From NCBI GenBank assembly GCA_942493275.1, contig OW818687.1:2294001-2358000 (forward strand): a stretch of 64,000 nucleotides of DNA. The letters run 5' to 3'. Under the pieces are notes generated by a model. It had not been told where the DNA came from. It saw only the letters and a list, made by a program, of their open reading frames with translations, and did no database searches. Position numbers and translations under genes: made by a program. This stretch comes from G942493275 sp942493275 (lineage in GTDB: Bacteria; Actinomycetota; Coriobacteriia; Anaerosomatales; PHET01). The stretch's first letter is position 1; each line of letters starts with the position of its first letter. Below are positions 17,440 to 26,499 of this stretch, in pieces.

Positions 17440-17904
17440 CTACTCGGCTGCCTCGGCCTCGGCGGTCTCCTCGGCGGGAACCTCTTCAGCCTCCTCGGCG
17501 ACGTCCTCGACCTCGGGAGCGGCGGCCGCGGCGGCAGCAGCTTCCTTGGCGGCCTTCGCGGCAGCGGCAGCCTCTTCGGCAGCCTTCTCAGCGGCGGCCT
17601 TCTCGGCGACAGCCTTGGCGGCGGCCTTCTTCGAGAGCTTGGAGCCGGCGACCGGCGCGGTCTTCTCGCCCTTGGCGATGGCGATGAGCTTGGTCACGGC
17701 CTCGGTCGGCTGAGCGCCCTTGGCGATCCAGGCCTCGACCTTCTCGACGTCGAGCTCGACGGTTGAGGGCTCGGTGCGCGGGTTGTAGCGACCGACGACC
17801 TCGATGAAGCGGCCATCGCGACGGGCGCGGCCATCAGCGACGACGACGCGATAGAACGGTGCCTTCTTGGCGCCGTGACGCGCCAGACGGATCTTGACTG
17901 CCAA
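17440..17904 (-). CDS. rpsP: 30S ribosomal protein S16 with long Ala/Glu-rich tail
   Basis: The first 80 or so residues are ordinary S16 (VKIRLARHGAKKAPFYRVVVADGRARRDGRFIEVVGRYNP). The remaining 70 are a low-complexity tail, first Lys/Ala-rich and then Ala/Glu-rich and acidic. C-terminal tails on S16 are known in Actinobacteria, though this one nearly doubles the protein. The start is a TTG at 17904 giving MAVKIRL, with GGAGG eight bases upstream; a GTG four codons earlier would overlap the Shine-Dalgarno. It has its own strong promoter and leads the khpA-rimM-trmD-lepB genes. Confidence 0.95.
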   Translation of the reverse strand: MAVKIRLARHGAKKAPFYRVVVADGRARRDGRFIEVVGRYNPRTEPSTVELDVEKVEAWIAKGAQPTEAVTKLIAIAKGEKTAPVAGSKLSKKAAAKAVAEKAAAEKAAEEAAAAAKAAKEAAAAAAAAPEVEDVAEEAEEVPAEETAEAEAAE

Positions 17905-17966
17905 CAGGTTCACCTCCGGAACAGGCGGCCGCCATTCGGCCGCTCTTGAACGCATAGCGGTTCGAT

Positions 17967-17995
17967 ATCATACGACAGGCTCAGAGCAGGGTCAA
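17967..17995 (-). promoter_or_regulatory. Promoter for the rpsP operon
   Basis: TTGACC (17990-17995), a 17-base spacer and TATGAT (17967-17972), read on the minus strand, form one of the best promoter matches in the window. It lies 62 bases upstream of the rpsP start. Confidence 0.78.
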
Positions 17996-18022
17996 AGAAG
18001 TGATGCGCGGACACCCACGACG

Positions 18023-19363
18023 CTACATGCCCGGAAGGCCCGGCATCTTGAATCGCTTCTTACCCTTTCCCTGCATCTGCTGGAACTGCTTCATCATCTT
18101 TCGCGTCTCGGTGAATTGCTTGATGAGCCGATTGACGTCGCTGACCTGCACTCCAGCGCCCCGCGCGATTCTTTCGCGGCGCGGACCGTTGAGGATCTTG
18201 GGGTTTCTGCGCTCCTTGAGGGTCATCGAGAAGATGATCGCCTCGACCTGGTCGAGCTGGCGCTCGTCGACCTGGCCCTCCATGTCCTTGAGCTGCTTGC
18301 CCATGCCCGGCAGCGACTTTAGAACGCCTCCGAGCCCGCCCATCTTGCGGACCTGGGTGATCTGGGTCAGGAAGTCCTCGAGAGTGAAGTCGGCCTTGGC
18401 GAGCCGCTCGGCGGTCGCCTCGTCCATCTCGACGTCCGCCGCCTCCTGCGCGCGCTCGATGAGCGACACAACGTCGCCCATGCCGAGAATCCGCTTGGCC
18501 ATCCTGTCCGGATGGAACGGGACCAGGGTGTCGGGCTTCTCCCCTTCAGAGGCGAACTTGATCGGTTTGCCGGTGACCTGACGGATCGAGAGCGCGGCAC
18601 CACCGCGGGCGTCGCCGTCGAGCTTGCTCATGATGACGCCGTCGAAGTCGACCTTCTCGGCGAAGGCGGAGGCGACGTTGACGGCGTCTTGTCCGGTCAT
18701 CGCGTCGACAACCATCAGGATCTGGTCGGGTTTGACGGCGTCTCGGATCGCGACGGCTTCTGCCATCATCTCGTCGTCAACGTGCAGCCGGCCCGCGGTG
18801 TCGACGATGACCAGGTCGCGCAGGCTATCGATGGCGTACCTGACGCCGGCCTTGGCGATGGCGACGGGGTCGCTGCCCTCACCGCGATAAACCGGGATGT
18901 CGAGCTCTCGGCCGAGCGCCTCGAGCTGGTCGATGGCCGCGGGGCGGTAGACGTCGCAGGCGATCATGACCGGACGCTTGCCCTGCTTGCGCAACAGGTA
19001 CGCGAGTTTGGCGGTCGCGGTCGTCTTACCGGAGCCTTGCAGGCCCACCATCATGATGACGTTGGGGATGCGCCCCGAAAGCGCCAGGCGGCTCTCGGTG
19101 GTGCCGAGGAGGGCGGTCATCTCTTCGAGCACGATCTTGATGACCTGCTGTCCCGGCGTGAGTGACTCGAGAACGTCCGAACCAACCGCACGCTCGCGAA
19201 CGCGCGCGACGAACTCCTTGACGACCTTGAAGTTGACGTCGGCCTCGAGCAGCGCCATGCGGATCTCGCGCATCGCGGCGTCGACGTCGGCTTCGGTCAG
19301 TCGGCCCTTGCCAGTGAGATTGGAGAAGATCGCCTGGAGACGATCGGAGAGATTCTGGAACAC
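18023..19363 (-). CDS. ffh: Signal recognition particle protein Ffh
   Basis: Ffh is the GTPase of the signal recognition particle and sends nascent membrane proteins to FtsY. The 446-residue protein has the N domain, the G domain with GLQGSGKTTATAKLA, DTAGRLHVDDEMM and SKLDGDARGGAALS, and a methionine-rich M domain ending in KKRFKMPGLPGM that binds 4.5S RNA and signal peptides. It begins with GTG at 19363 after AAAGGG. The 4.5S RNA gene was not seen in this window. Confidence 0.97.
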   Translation of the reverse strand: MFQNLSDRLQAIFSNLTGKGRLTEADVDAAMREIRMALLEADVNFKVVKEFVARVRERAVGSDVLESLTPGQQVIKIVLEEMTALLGTTESRLALSGRIPNVIMMVGLQGSGKTTATAKLAYLLRKQGKRPVMIACDVYRPAAIDQLEALGRELDIPVYRGEGSDPVAIAKAGVRYAIDSLRDLVIVDTAGRLHVDDEMMAEAVAIRDAVKPDQILMVVDAMTGQDAVNVASAFAEKVDFDGVIMSKLDGDARGGAALSIRQVTGKPIKFASEGEKPDTLVPFHPDRMAKRILGMGDVVSLIERAQEAADVEMDEATAERLAKADFTLEDFLTQITQVRKMGGLGGVLKSLPGMGKQLKDMEGQVDERQLDQVEAIIFSMTLKERRNPKILNGPRRERIARGAGVQVSDVNRLIKQFTETRKMMKQFQQMQGKGKKRFKMPGLPGM

Positions 19364-19404
19364 GAGTCGAACCCTTTCTCAGCAACCTTCGTGAGTGCCT
19401 GTCA

Positions 19405-19433
19405 AACCTAGTCGGGTGAGGCGACCTCGTCAA
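19405..19433 (-). promoter_or_regulatory. Promoter for ffh
   Basis: TTGACG (19428-19433), 17 bases, then TAGGTT (19405-19410) on the minus strand, in the 74-base gap between the second lepB and ffh. Confidence 0.6.
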
Positions 19434-19437
19434 ACCG

Positions 19438-20013
19438 TCAGTGGACGGGGCCGATTCTGACGGGCGGCCAGAAGATGAACACAGCCTTGTTGGTCGCACT
19501 CCGAAGCGGCATGGGGCCGGTCATTCGGCTGTCGAGCGATACCGGGCGATTGTCGCCCAGGACGTATACGGAGTCCGCGGGCACCTTCATCTCCTCGCGT
19601 GACATGCCGAGTTTCGCTACTCGGATGATGCCCTCTTCGTTCTCCGGCACACCGTTGACGATCGCGAGGTCGTCACGAATCTCGATGGTGTCCCCGCCGA
19701 CGGCGGCGATCCGCTTGATGATGCCCTCATCGGAGTCCGGTTCGGTGAGGATCACGATGTCGCCTTTGCGGGCTTCGTCGTAGCTCTTGGTCATCAGGAG
19801 ACGGTCGCCGTGCTCGAGCCCGGGGGCCATCGAATCACCGTCGACTCGCAGCGGCGAGTAGAGGATGTAGAAGATGAGGACGACGGCCGCGAAGATCGTC
19901 AGCAGCGGCCAGAACAGGTAGATTGCCGCGTTGCTGAATGCCCGCGGCTGCACGGGATCGAGAAGGGCAGGCCCGCCGGTGTCAAGGTCGCTGTTGTGCC
20001 GGGGATCATTCAC
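19438..20013 (-). CDS. lepB: Signal peptidase I (second copy)
   Basis: A second type I signal peptidase, 191 residues. It has one membrane helix (FSNAAIYLFWPLLTIFAAVV, residues about 25-50), the catalytic serine in VDGDSMAPGLEHGDR, the catalytic lysine in IIKRIAAVGGDT and the GDNRPVSLDSRMTGP box, so it should be active. The reading frame extends upstream inside ftsY, but GTG at 20013 overlaps the ftsY stop by 8 bp and fits the expected N-terminus. It differs strongly from the copy at 15280-15888, so this is not a recent duplication. Division of substrates between the two is unknown. Confidence 0.93.
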   Translation of the reverse strand: MNDPRHNSDLDTGGPALLDPVQPRAFSNAAIYLFWPLLTIFAAVVLIFYILYSPLRVDGDSMAPGLEHGDRLLMTKSYDEARKGDIVILTEPDSDEGIIKRIAAVGGDTIEIRDDLAIVNGVPENEEGIIRVAKLGMSREEMKVPADSVYVLGDNRPVSLDSRMTGPMPLRSATNKAVFIFWPPVRIGPVH

Positions 20014-20917
20014 CGCTGACGAGGGCACGTGCGAAGGCGCCCGGCTCGAACGGCCGCAGGTCATCGAGCCCCTCGCCAACTCCGATCCTGACGATCGGGA
20101 TGCCGAGCTCGCGTGCGATGGCGACTGCGATTCCGCCCTTGGCCGTACCATCGAGCTTCGTGAGCACGATGGCGTCGACCTCGAGCGCCGAGTTGAACTC
20201 CCGGGCCTGAACGAGCCCGTTCTGGCCGGTCGTCGCGTCCATGACGAGCACCGTCTTGACCGGCGGCTTGGAGCGGTTGACCGTGACGCGCTTCACCTTC
20301 TGGAGCTCACGCATGAGGTCTGGCGACGTGTGGAGCCGGCCGGCGGTGTCTATCAGGGTCAGGTCCGCGCCGGCCTCCTCGGCTTGCGCAACGGTGTCGA
20401 AAGCTACAGCCGCGGGATCCGCACCCCGGTCACGCCGCACCACGGGCACTCCGGCCCGCTCCGACCATACGTCGAGCTGCTCGGCGGCTGCCGCACGAAA
20501 CGTGTCAGCGCTGCCGAGGAGGACCGACCTCCCGGCGTCGACGCCTTGTTTCGCGAGCTTCCCGACCGAGGTGGTCTTGCCGGTGCCGTTGACGCCGACC
20601 ATGAGAATCGTGACCGGATTGAGGCCGAAGGGGTCCTCGGCTTCCGGAAACTCCGCGGCGATTCGGTCGATGAGCGCATCCACTACCGCCGCCGCATCGG
20701 GCAGCGCCTTGCGCGCGGCCTCGTCTCGCAGTGCGGCGACGATCTCGCTCGTGGCGACGAAGCCGATATCGGCCGAGATCAACGCGTCTTCGAGGTCGGA
20801 CCAGAACTCATCGTCGAGGTCCGGTCCCCGTCGAAGCAGAACATTGAGCTGCTCGCCGAGTCGCTCCCTGCTGCGAGTCAGGCCGTCGGAAAGGCGCTTA
20901 TACCACGGCGTGCTCAT
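20006..20917 (-). CDS. ftsY: Signal recognition particle receptor FtsY
   Basis: FtsY receives the SRP-ribosome complex at the membrane. The 303-residue protein is essentially the NG domain alone: helical N domain, then MVGVNGTGKTTSVGKLA, DTAGRLHTSPDLMREL and TKLDGTAKGGIAVAIA. The long acidic A domain of other FtsY proteins is missing, as in many Gram-positive bacteria. ATG at 20917 (MSTPWYKRLSDGL) overlaps the smc stop by 20 bp and is preferred to a start 15 bases further upstream. Confidence 0.96.
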   Translation of the reverse strand: MSTPWYKRLSDGLTRSRERLGEQLNVLLRRGPDLDDEFWSDLEDALISADIGFVATSEIVAALRDEAARKALPDAAAVVDALIDRIAAEFPEAEDPFGLNPVTILMVGVNGTGKTTSVGKLAKQGVDAGRSVLLGSADTFRAAAAEQLDVWSERAGVPVVRRDRGADPAAVAFDTVAQAEEAGADLTLIDTAGRLHTSPDLMRELQKVKRVTVNRSKPPVKTVLVMDATTGQNGLVQAREFNSALEVDAIVLTKLDGTAKGGIAVAIARELGIPIVRIGVGEGLDDLRPFEPGAFARALVSGE

Positions 20918-23900
20918 CCGAGACCCCCGCATTCTCGAGAGCGCGCTCGAGCTTCTGGCTTACGACCTTCGAGACGCCGTCAGCCTGCATGGACACGCCG
21001 TACAGCACATCGGCCATCTCCATGGTACGGCGCTGGTGCGTCACGACGATGAACTGGGTGTGCGAGCGCATGCTGTCAACGAACGCCACGAAGCGGCGCA
21101 GGTTCGTGTCGTCGAGAGCGGCTTCCACTTCGTCGAGGATGTAGAACGGACATGGGCGCGTGCGGTAGACCGCGAAAAGCAGCGCCAGTGCCGTGAGTGA
21201 CTTCTCGCCGCCGGACATCAGCGACATCTTCGCGAGCTTCTTGCCGCGCGGCTGGGCGACGACCTCGACACCGGTCGTCTCGGGATCATCGGGGTCCGTC
21301 AGGGCGAGCTGGGACGTGCCGCCCGGGAACAGTACCGAGAACACCTCCTGGAAGTGCTTGTCGACCTGCTCGAACGTCTCGAGGAATCGGTCCTTCATCT
21401 TGCGGTCGATAGCCGCGATCACCTTGGCGAGCGCCTTGCGTGAGGCGTCGAGGTCCTCGATCTGCTCGGTCATGAAGTCGCGGCGGTTTCGAAGCGCCTC
21501 GAACTCCTCCATGGCGACCGGGTTGACCGGACCGAGGCTCGAGATGCGCTTGCGCAGCCTCAGTGCCTGCTCCTCGGCGCCGGGGCGCGACTCGATCGGC
21601 TCTGTCTGCAGCGCGGTCTCGAGTGGGATGCCGAGCTCCTCGACGATGCGGCGGACCGCCTGGTTGACGCGGACCTCGAGCTGGCCCTTCTCGACGCGCA
21701 GGTCGGCCATGCCACCCGACTTCTCGTCGATCTCGGCCTGCGCGATCCTGACGGCATCCTGCGCGTCGTGGATTGTGGTGCGCAGCGACTCGGAGTCCGC
21801 CTGCTCGAAGCGGGCACGGTCACGGAGCTTGGTCGCCCAGTGCTCGGCACGCTCCTGGAGTTCGAGGTAGAGCTCGTGCACGGGCTGGATGCGCTCGCGG
21901 AGCAGCTCAAGCGCCTGCTCCGTGTCGCGCGAACGCGTGACCGTGTCCTCGAGCTCGGCGAGCTCGGCGGTGATCGTGTTGACCTGGCGCTTCAGGTGCA
22001 CCTCGCGCTCCGAGACCGTCGCGATCTCGACCTGGCAGGTCGAGAGCCTCTCGGAGTGCGCGCTCTCTTCGCGGAAGCGGGCATCTCTCGTCTCGCGGGC
22101 GACCGCTGACTGCTCCTCGAGCTCCTCGAGTCGCAGCTCAGTGGTGGTGATGCGGTTCTCGAGCTCGGTGATTGCCGGGCGCTCCTTGGCCGTGCGCTCG
22201 GTGATCTCGTCGATGCGGCGGCCGGTAGCGGAGATCTCGTGGTCGATGCCGGTGAGCTGCTGCTCCAGGCGTCCGACCTCCTCGAGAAGCGAGTCGTGCT
22301 CGCCCGAGAAGGTCGCGAGGCGCTGCGATATCTCGAGCGCGTCTTGCTGCGCGAGGGACAGGGCCTCCTCGGCCTCGGCGGTTGAGGACTCCGCCTCCCC
22401 CAATTGCGAACCGAGCGCGGCGACGTCATCCGATAGCTCGTTGATGCGCCGCTTGCGGGCGAGCACGCCTTCGGCGTCTGATATCTGGGCGCCGAGAGTC
22501 AGCTTGCCGTTGGGCCACACAACCGCGCCGTCAGGCGTTGCGTAGCGGCATCCCGTGTTGTCACGGCGCGCCGCCGCGTACGCGGCCTCAACGTTGTCCA
22601 CGACCCACACGTCGCCGAGGATGGACTCGACCGCTCCCCGGTTCGCGGCGGAGAACTCGAGCGCGTCGATCAACCGCTCCCCCGCCACACCCTTGTGCGC
22701 GGATGCGCGCAGTCCCGTGACAGGGACGAGTGAGATCTCGCCCTCGGTTTCGGCAGCCAGCGCCTGAGCAATCCTCGCAGCGGTGTCGGTGTCTTCGACC
22801 AGGAGACCGAAGAGATCGGCGCCGAGAAGGCGCTCGACGAGCCGCTCCTTGTCCTCAGGCGCCCTGATCGCCTCGGCGAGCGGCCCGACCAGGCCGGGAA
22901 GTTCGCTTTGCTTCGAGATCGCCCACGCGAGTGCCGGTGACGCCGCGGCGAACGCGCGATCGACCTCTTCGAGCCCGCGCATCTCGGCACGCGCCGTGGT
23001 GAGTGCTTCACGGCGGCTATCAAGCTCGCGACGGCGCGAGTCCAAGACGCGAACGCGCTTATCGACATCGGAGTCCGCAGCCGCAAGGTCTCGCTTGGCC
23101 TTGGCGAGGTGCGCGTCCAGCGTATCGAGTCGGGACCTGCGGGCCGAGAGCGTGGCCTGTGCGGTCTGATGCTGCTCCTTGAGCTGGTCCACGCGCTCGG
23201 AGAGCAGGCTCTCCTGCAGCGAGTACTGAGCGATGCTTTGCTCAGCCTTCGAGAGCGTTGCGCGATCGTCCTCGAGCAGTTTGCGCGACCGGCGAAGCTC
23301 GGAGGTCAGCCGTCCGAGGTCGTCGTCGGCGGCCATGCGGGCCTTGCGGACCTGCTCGGCCTCCTTGCGAAGCTCGTTGAGCTGCCCGTAGAGGGCCTTG
23401 AGACGCGCGTCGGTCTCCTGGCGCTGCGACCCGAGAGACTCGAGCTCACCGGAGCGTGACGCAGCGCGCGTCTCGGCCTGGTGGAGCTTGCTTCTCAGAT
23501 CGCTCAGACGCGAAACGAGGTTCTTGCCCTTCTCCTCGAGAAGGAGCAGGCCGGCATCGAGGCGCTCGAGTATCGACTGCATGCGGCGGCGCTGCTCGGA
23601 GAGGTCGCCGACGAACAGGCCCTTTTCCTCCAGCAGCGTCTGGAACTTCTCGAGCTCGTGTTCCTTCTCGGCGAGGCGAAGTCGCGACAGCTCGATGTCG
23701 GCGTCGGCTTCCTTCTCGCGCTTGGTGACCTCTTCCCACTCGGTCTGGAGCGAGCGAAGGTCGTCGACGGCGAGCGCGGTGTCGAGGGCGCGGAGCTCGC
23801 CGACGAGGTCGGCATGAACTGACGCCTTGTCGGCCTGGCGCTGCAGCGGGCGCAGCTGGCGGTCGATCTCGGCGGTGATGTCGCGGGCCCGCTCCAGGTG

Positions 23901-24458
23901 CGCGTCGAGGCCCGCGAGCTTGCGGACGGCGCGTTCCTTGCGCTTCTTGTGCTTGAGAACGCCGGCGGCCTCTTCGATGAGCGCGCGGCGCTCTTCGGGA
24001 CGCGAGTTGAGGACCTCGTCGAGACGACCCTGGCTGATGATCGAGTGGGTGTCTCGGCCAAGACCCGAGTCGTGCAAGAGGTCCTGGATGTCCATGAGAC
24101 GCGCGGGCGCCTGGTTGATGAGGTACTCACTCTCGCCGCTGCGATACATGCGGCGCGTGATCGTGACCTCGGAAAACTCGAGTGGCAGAGTGCCGTCGGT
24201 GTTGTCGAGCACCAGGTCGACCTCGGCCACTCCGACAGCCTGGCGTGCCGAGGAGCCGGCGAAGATGACGTCTTCCATGGCCTGGCCGCGGAGCGACTTT
24301 GCGCTCTGCTCGCCCAAGACCCACAACACCGCGTCCGAGATGTTGGACTTGCCTGAACCGTTGGGGCCGACGACCACCGTGACGCCGGGTTCAAGCGAGA
24401 GAACGCTTCTGTCCGCGAAGGACTTGAAGCCCTTGAGTATCAGAGACTTGAGGTACAC
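20898..24458 (-). CDS. smc: Chromosome segregation ATPase SMC
   Basis: SMC forms the condensin-like ring that organises and segregates chromosomes with ScpA and ScpB, which are not in this window. The 1186-residue protein has Walker A VVGPNGSGKSNISDAV near residue 30, a long coiled coil, a hinge about residues 510-670, a return coiled coil and the C-terminal LMSGGEKSLTALALLFA signature followed by Walker B FYILDEVEAALDD. GTG at 24458 follows GAGGGGG. The rnc-smc-ftsY order is widely conserved. Confidence 0.97.
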   Translation of the reverse strand: MYLKSLILKGFKSFADRSVLSLEPGVTVVVGPNGSGKSNISDAVLWVLGEQSAKSLRGQAMEDVIFAGSSARQAVGVAEVDLVLDNTDGTLPLEFSEVTITRRMYRSGESEYLINQAPARLMDIQDLLHDSGLGRDTHSIISQGRLDEVLNSRPEERRALIEEAAGVLKHKKRKERAVRKLAGLDAHLERARDITAEIDRQLRPLQRQADKASVHADLVGELRALDTALAVDDLRSLQTEWEEVTKREKEADADIELSRLRLAEKEHELEKFQTLLEEKGLFVGDLSEQRRRMQSILERLDAGLLLLEEKGKNLVSRLSDLRSKLHQAETRAASRSGELESLGSQRQETDARLKALYGQLNELRKEAEQVRKARMAADDDLGRLTSELRRSRKLLEDDRATLSKAEQSIAQYSLQESLLSERVDQLKEQHQTAQATLSARRSRLDTLDAHLAKAKRDLAAADSDVDKRVRVLDSRRRELDSRREALTTARAEMRGLEEVDRAFAAASPALAWAISKQSELPGLVGPLAEAIRAPEDKERLVERLLGADLFGLLVEDTDTAARIAQALAAETEGEISLVPVTGLRASAHKGVAGERLIDALEFSAANRGAVESILGDVWVVDNVEAAYAAARRDNTGCRYATPDGAVVWPNGKLTLGAQISDAEGVLARKRRINELSDDVAALGSQLGEAESSTAEAEEALSLAQQDALEISQRLATFSGEHDSLLEEVGRLEQQLTGIDHEISATGRRIDEITERTAKERPAITELENRITTTELRLEELEEQSAVARETRDARFREESAHSERLSTCQVEIATVSEREVHLKRQVNTITAELAELEDTVTRSRDTEQALELLRERIQPVHELYLELQERAEHWATKLRDRARFEQADSESLRTTIHDAQDAVRIAQAEIDEKSGGMADLRVEKGQLEVRVNQAVRRIVEELGIPLETALQTEPIESRPGAEEQALRLRKRISSLGPVNPVAMEEFEALRNRRDFMTEQIEDLDASRKALAKVIAAIDRKMKDRFLETFEQVDKHFQEVFSVLFPGGTSQLALTDPDDPETTGVEVVAQPRGKKLAKMSLMSGGEKSLTALALLFAVYRTRPCPFYILDEVEAALDDTNLRRFVAFVDSMRSHTQFIVVTHQRRTMEMADVLYGVSMQADGVSKVVSQKLERALENAGVSDEHAVV

Positions 24459-24514
24459 GGTCCCCCTCGGAGTGGCAGGTCGCAACGGGTGTTTCCGCAG
24501 GCGTGGTGCAGGTC

Positions 24515-24523
24515 AGTGTAGCA
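24515..24523 (-). promoter_or_regulatory. Extended -10 promoter for smc
   Basis: On the minus strand TGC directly precedes TACACT, an extended -10 element, about 57 bases before the smc start. No convincing -35 box was seen, which is acceptable for an extended -10. Confidence 0.45.
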
Positions 24524-24548
24524 CAGCGGACCTCTGAAATCGGTCCGT

Positions 24549-25259
24549 TCAGGCGCTCCCGAAGCCATCCAAGGCAGCGGCTGCAGCAGCGGCTTCGGCC
24601 TCTCGTTTGGTGCGCCCGATCCCCTGCCCGACCTCGAGCCCCGCCAGCTCGACCACGGCGGTGAAGGTCCTGTCGTGCGACGGTCCGTCCTGCGACGTGA
24701 TCCTGTACGTGGGCGACTCGCCGCGCGACTGCGCGAGCTCCTGGAGCAGGGACTTGGGGTTTTGCGGGGCCGCCGCGGCCTCCTCGGAGATCAACGGAGC
24801 CAGCGTGCTCATGACCCAGCCCCGGGCGAACTCAGGCCCGGCATCGAGATACAGTGCGGCGGTCAGAGCCTCGAAGACGTTCTCGAGCGCGGAGGCGAGA
24901 CCCCGGGTCCCCGTGCCGGTCATACTGTCGCCGAAGATGAGCGCGTCGCCCAAGCCGAGTTTGTCGGCCACCCCACGCAGCGTCGAGCCGTTCACCAGCG
25001 AGACCTTGATCCGGGTCATCCCGCCTTCGTCCATCGTGGGGTACCGGCGGTAGATCTCCTCGGCCACGTAGAGCCCCAGCACGGAGTCGCCGAGGAACTC
25101 GAGACGCTCGTAGTACGCGGTCGGATCCCTGTCCTCGATGGCGGACGGGTGCGTGAGAGCGCGCTGCAGCAGCTCCTGGTCCGCGAACCGGTGCCCGAGG
25201 ATGCGCTCGGCGATCTGGAGGCGCTCAGGGACACTGAGGCTATCGGGCTGGCGAACCAT
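24549..25259 (-). CDS. rnc: Ribonuclease III
   Basis: RNase III cuts double-stranded RNA, including rRNA precursors. The 236-residue protein has the catalytic signature YYERLEFLGDSVLGLYVAEEIYRRYP, the second acidic cluster around ENVFEALTAALYLDAG and a C-terminal double-stranded RNA-binding domain (NPKSLLQELAQ ... GIGRTKREAEAAAAAAAL). It begins seven bases after the fabF stop and precedes smc. Confidence 0.96.
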   Translation of the reverse strand: MVRQPDSLSVPERLQIAERILGHRFADQELLQRALTHPSAIEDRDPTAYYERLEFLGDSVLGLYVAEEIYRRYPTMDEGGMTRIKVSLVNGSTLRGVADKLGLGDALIFGDSMTGTGTRGLASALENVFEALTAALYLDAGPEFARGWVMSTLAPLISEEAAAAPQNPKSLLQELAQSRGESPTYRITSQDGPSHDRTFTAVVELAGLEVGQGIGRTKREAEAAAAAAALDGFGSA

Positions 25260-25266
25260 GCGGCGG

Positions 25267-26499
25267 TTACACCCGCTTCAGCACGAGAGTCGCGTTGTGT
25301 CCGCCGAAGCCGAACGAGTTGCTGAGTATCGCGTCGACGCGCGCCGGACGGGCGACGTTGGGCACGTAATCGAGATCGCACTCGGGATCGGGCTCGTCGT
25401 GGTTGATGGTGGGGGGCAGCATCTCGCGGTCTATGGCGAGCGTGCACAAGACCGCCTCGAGCGAGCCCGCACCGCCCAGCAGATGCCCGGTCATCGACTT
25501 CGTCGACGAAGTCGGGGGTGCGTCAGAACCGAAGACCTCTTTCACCGCGCGCGTCTCGGCGATATCGCCGCGCTCGGTCGACGTACCGTGCGCGTTGATG
25601 TAGCCGATGTCGGACGGAGCAAGGTCCGCCTGTGTGAGCGACTGGCGCATCGCCCGAATGGCGCCGTTCCCGTCCTCGGCGGGCGCCGTGACGTGGTACG
25701 CGTCGGCGGTGGCGCCATAGCCCGCAAGCTCGCCGTAGATTTTGGCTCCGCGGGCAACCGCGTGCTCGTACTCCTCGAGGACCAGCATGCCGCCGCCCTC
25801 GCCCATCACGAACCCGTCGCGGCCCTTGTCCCACGGCCGTGACGCAGCCGTGGGGTCGTCGTTACGCGTCGACAGCGCGCGGGCGGCGCAGAAGCCTGCG
25901 AGTCCCAGCGGCGAGACGCCGGCATCGAACCCTCCTGCAATCACGATATCCGCGTCGTCGCGGCGGATCGCCTCGAACGCCTCACCGATCGCGTGGTTGC
26001 CGGTGGCACATGCCGAGACGGGTGCGTAGTTGATGCCCTTGAGGTTGTAGCGAATCGAAACGTGTCCGGCCGCAAGGTCCACGATCATCATGGGGACCAG
26101 GAACGGCGAGATGCGTGACGGGCCTCTCTCGGCGAGAAGCGCACTCTGCTCCTCCATCGTCTGGAGGCCGCCGATTCCCGAGCCGATGATGGTCCCGAAG
26201 CGCGGAGCGAGCTCCTCGGGAGCGCCGTCAGCGAACCCGGCGTCCTTCATAGCCTCGTCAGCCGCGACCATCGCGAACTGCTGGAACCGCGACATACGCC
26301 GCAGCTCCTTCTTGTCGACCACGGAGCTTGCGTCGAACTCATCGAGGTAGCACGCGAAGCGAGTGGAGTACTCGTCGACGTTGAAGTGGGTCAGCGTGTG
26401 CGCACCGCTGCGCCCTTCCATGATGCCCGCCCACGTCGCTTCGACACCGACTCCAAGCGGCGAAACCACCCCAAGACCAGTGACGACTACGCGCCTCAT
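25267..26499 (-). CDS. fabF: 3-oxoacyl-ACP synthase II
   Basis: FabF condenses malonyl-ACP with growing acyl-ACP in fatty-acid elongation. The 410-residue thiolase-fold enzyme has the Cys-His-His triad: Cys in VSACATGNHAIGEAF, His in NAHGTSTERGD and His in KSMTGHLLGGAGSLEA. It starts directly before a FabK-like gene ends, with no gap. It is the last fab gene of the cluster before rnc. Confidence 0.96.
   Translation of the reverse strand: MRRVVVTGLGVVSPLGVGVEATWAGIMEGRSGAHTLTHFNVDEYSTRFACYLDEFDASSVVDKKELRRMSRFQQFAMVAADEAMKDAGFADGAPEELAPRFGTIIGSGIGGLQTMEEQSALLAERGPSRISPFLVPMMIVDLAAGHVSIRYNLKGINYAPVSACATGNHAIGEAFEAIRRDDADIVIAGGFDAGVSPLGLAGFCAARALSTRNDDPTAASRPWDKGRDGFVMGEGGGMLVLEEYEHAVARGAKIYGELAGYGATADAYHVTAPAEDGNGAIRAMRQSLTQADLAPSDIGYINAHGTSTERGDIAETRAVKEVFGSDAPPTSSTKSMTGHLLGGAGSLEAVLCTLAIDREMLPPTINHDEPDPECDLDYVPNVARPARVDAILSNSFGFGGHNATLVLKRV

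Noticed and set aside
17450..17650. Repetitive gcggcc/gcagc-type DNA as a possible repeat element
   Set aside because: It encodes the Ala/Glu/Lys tail of S16 in frame.
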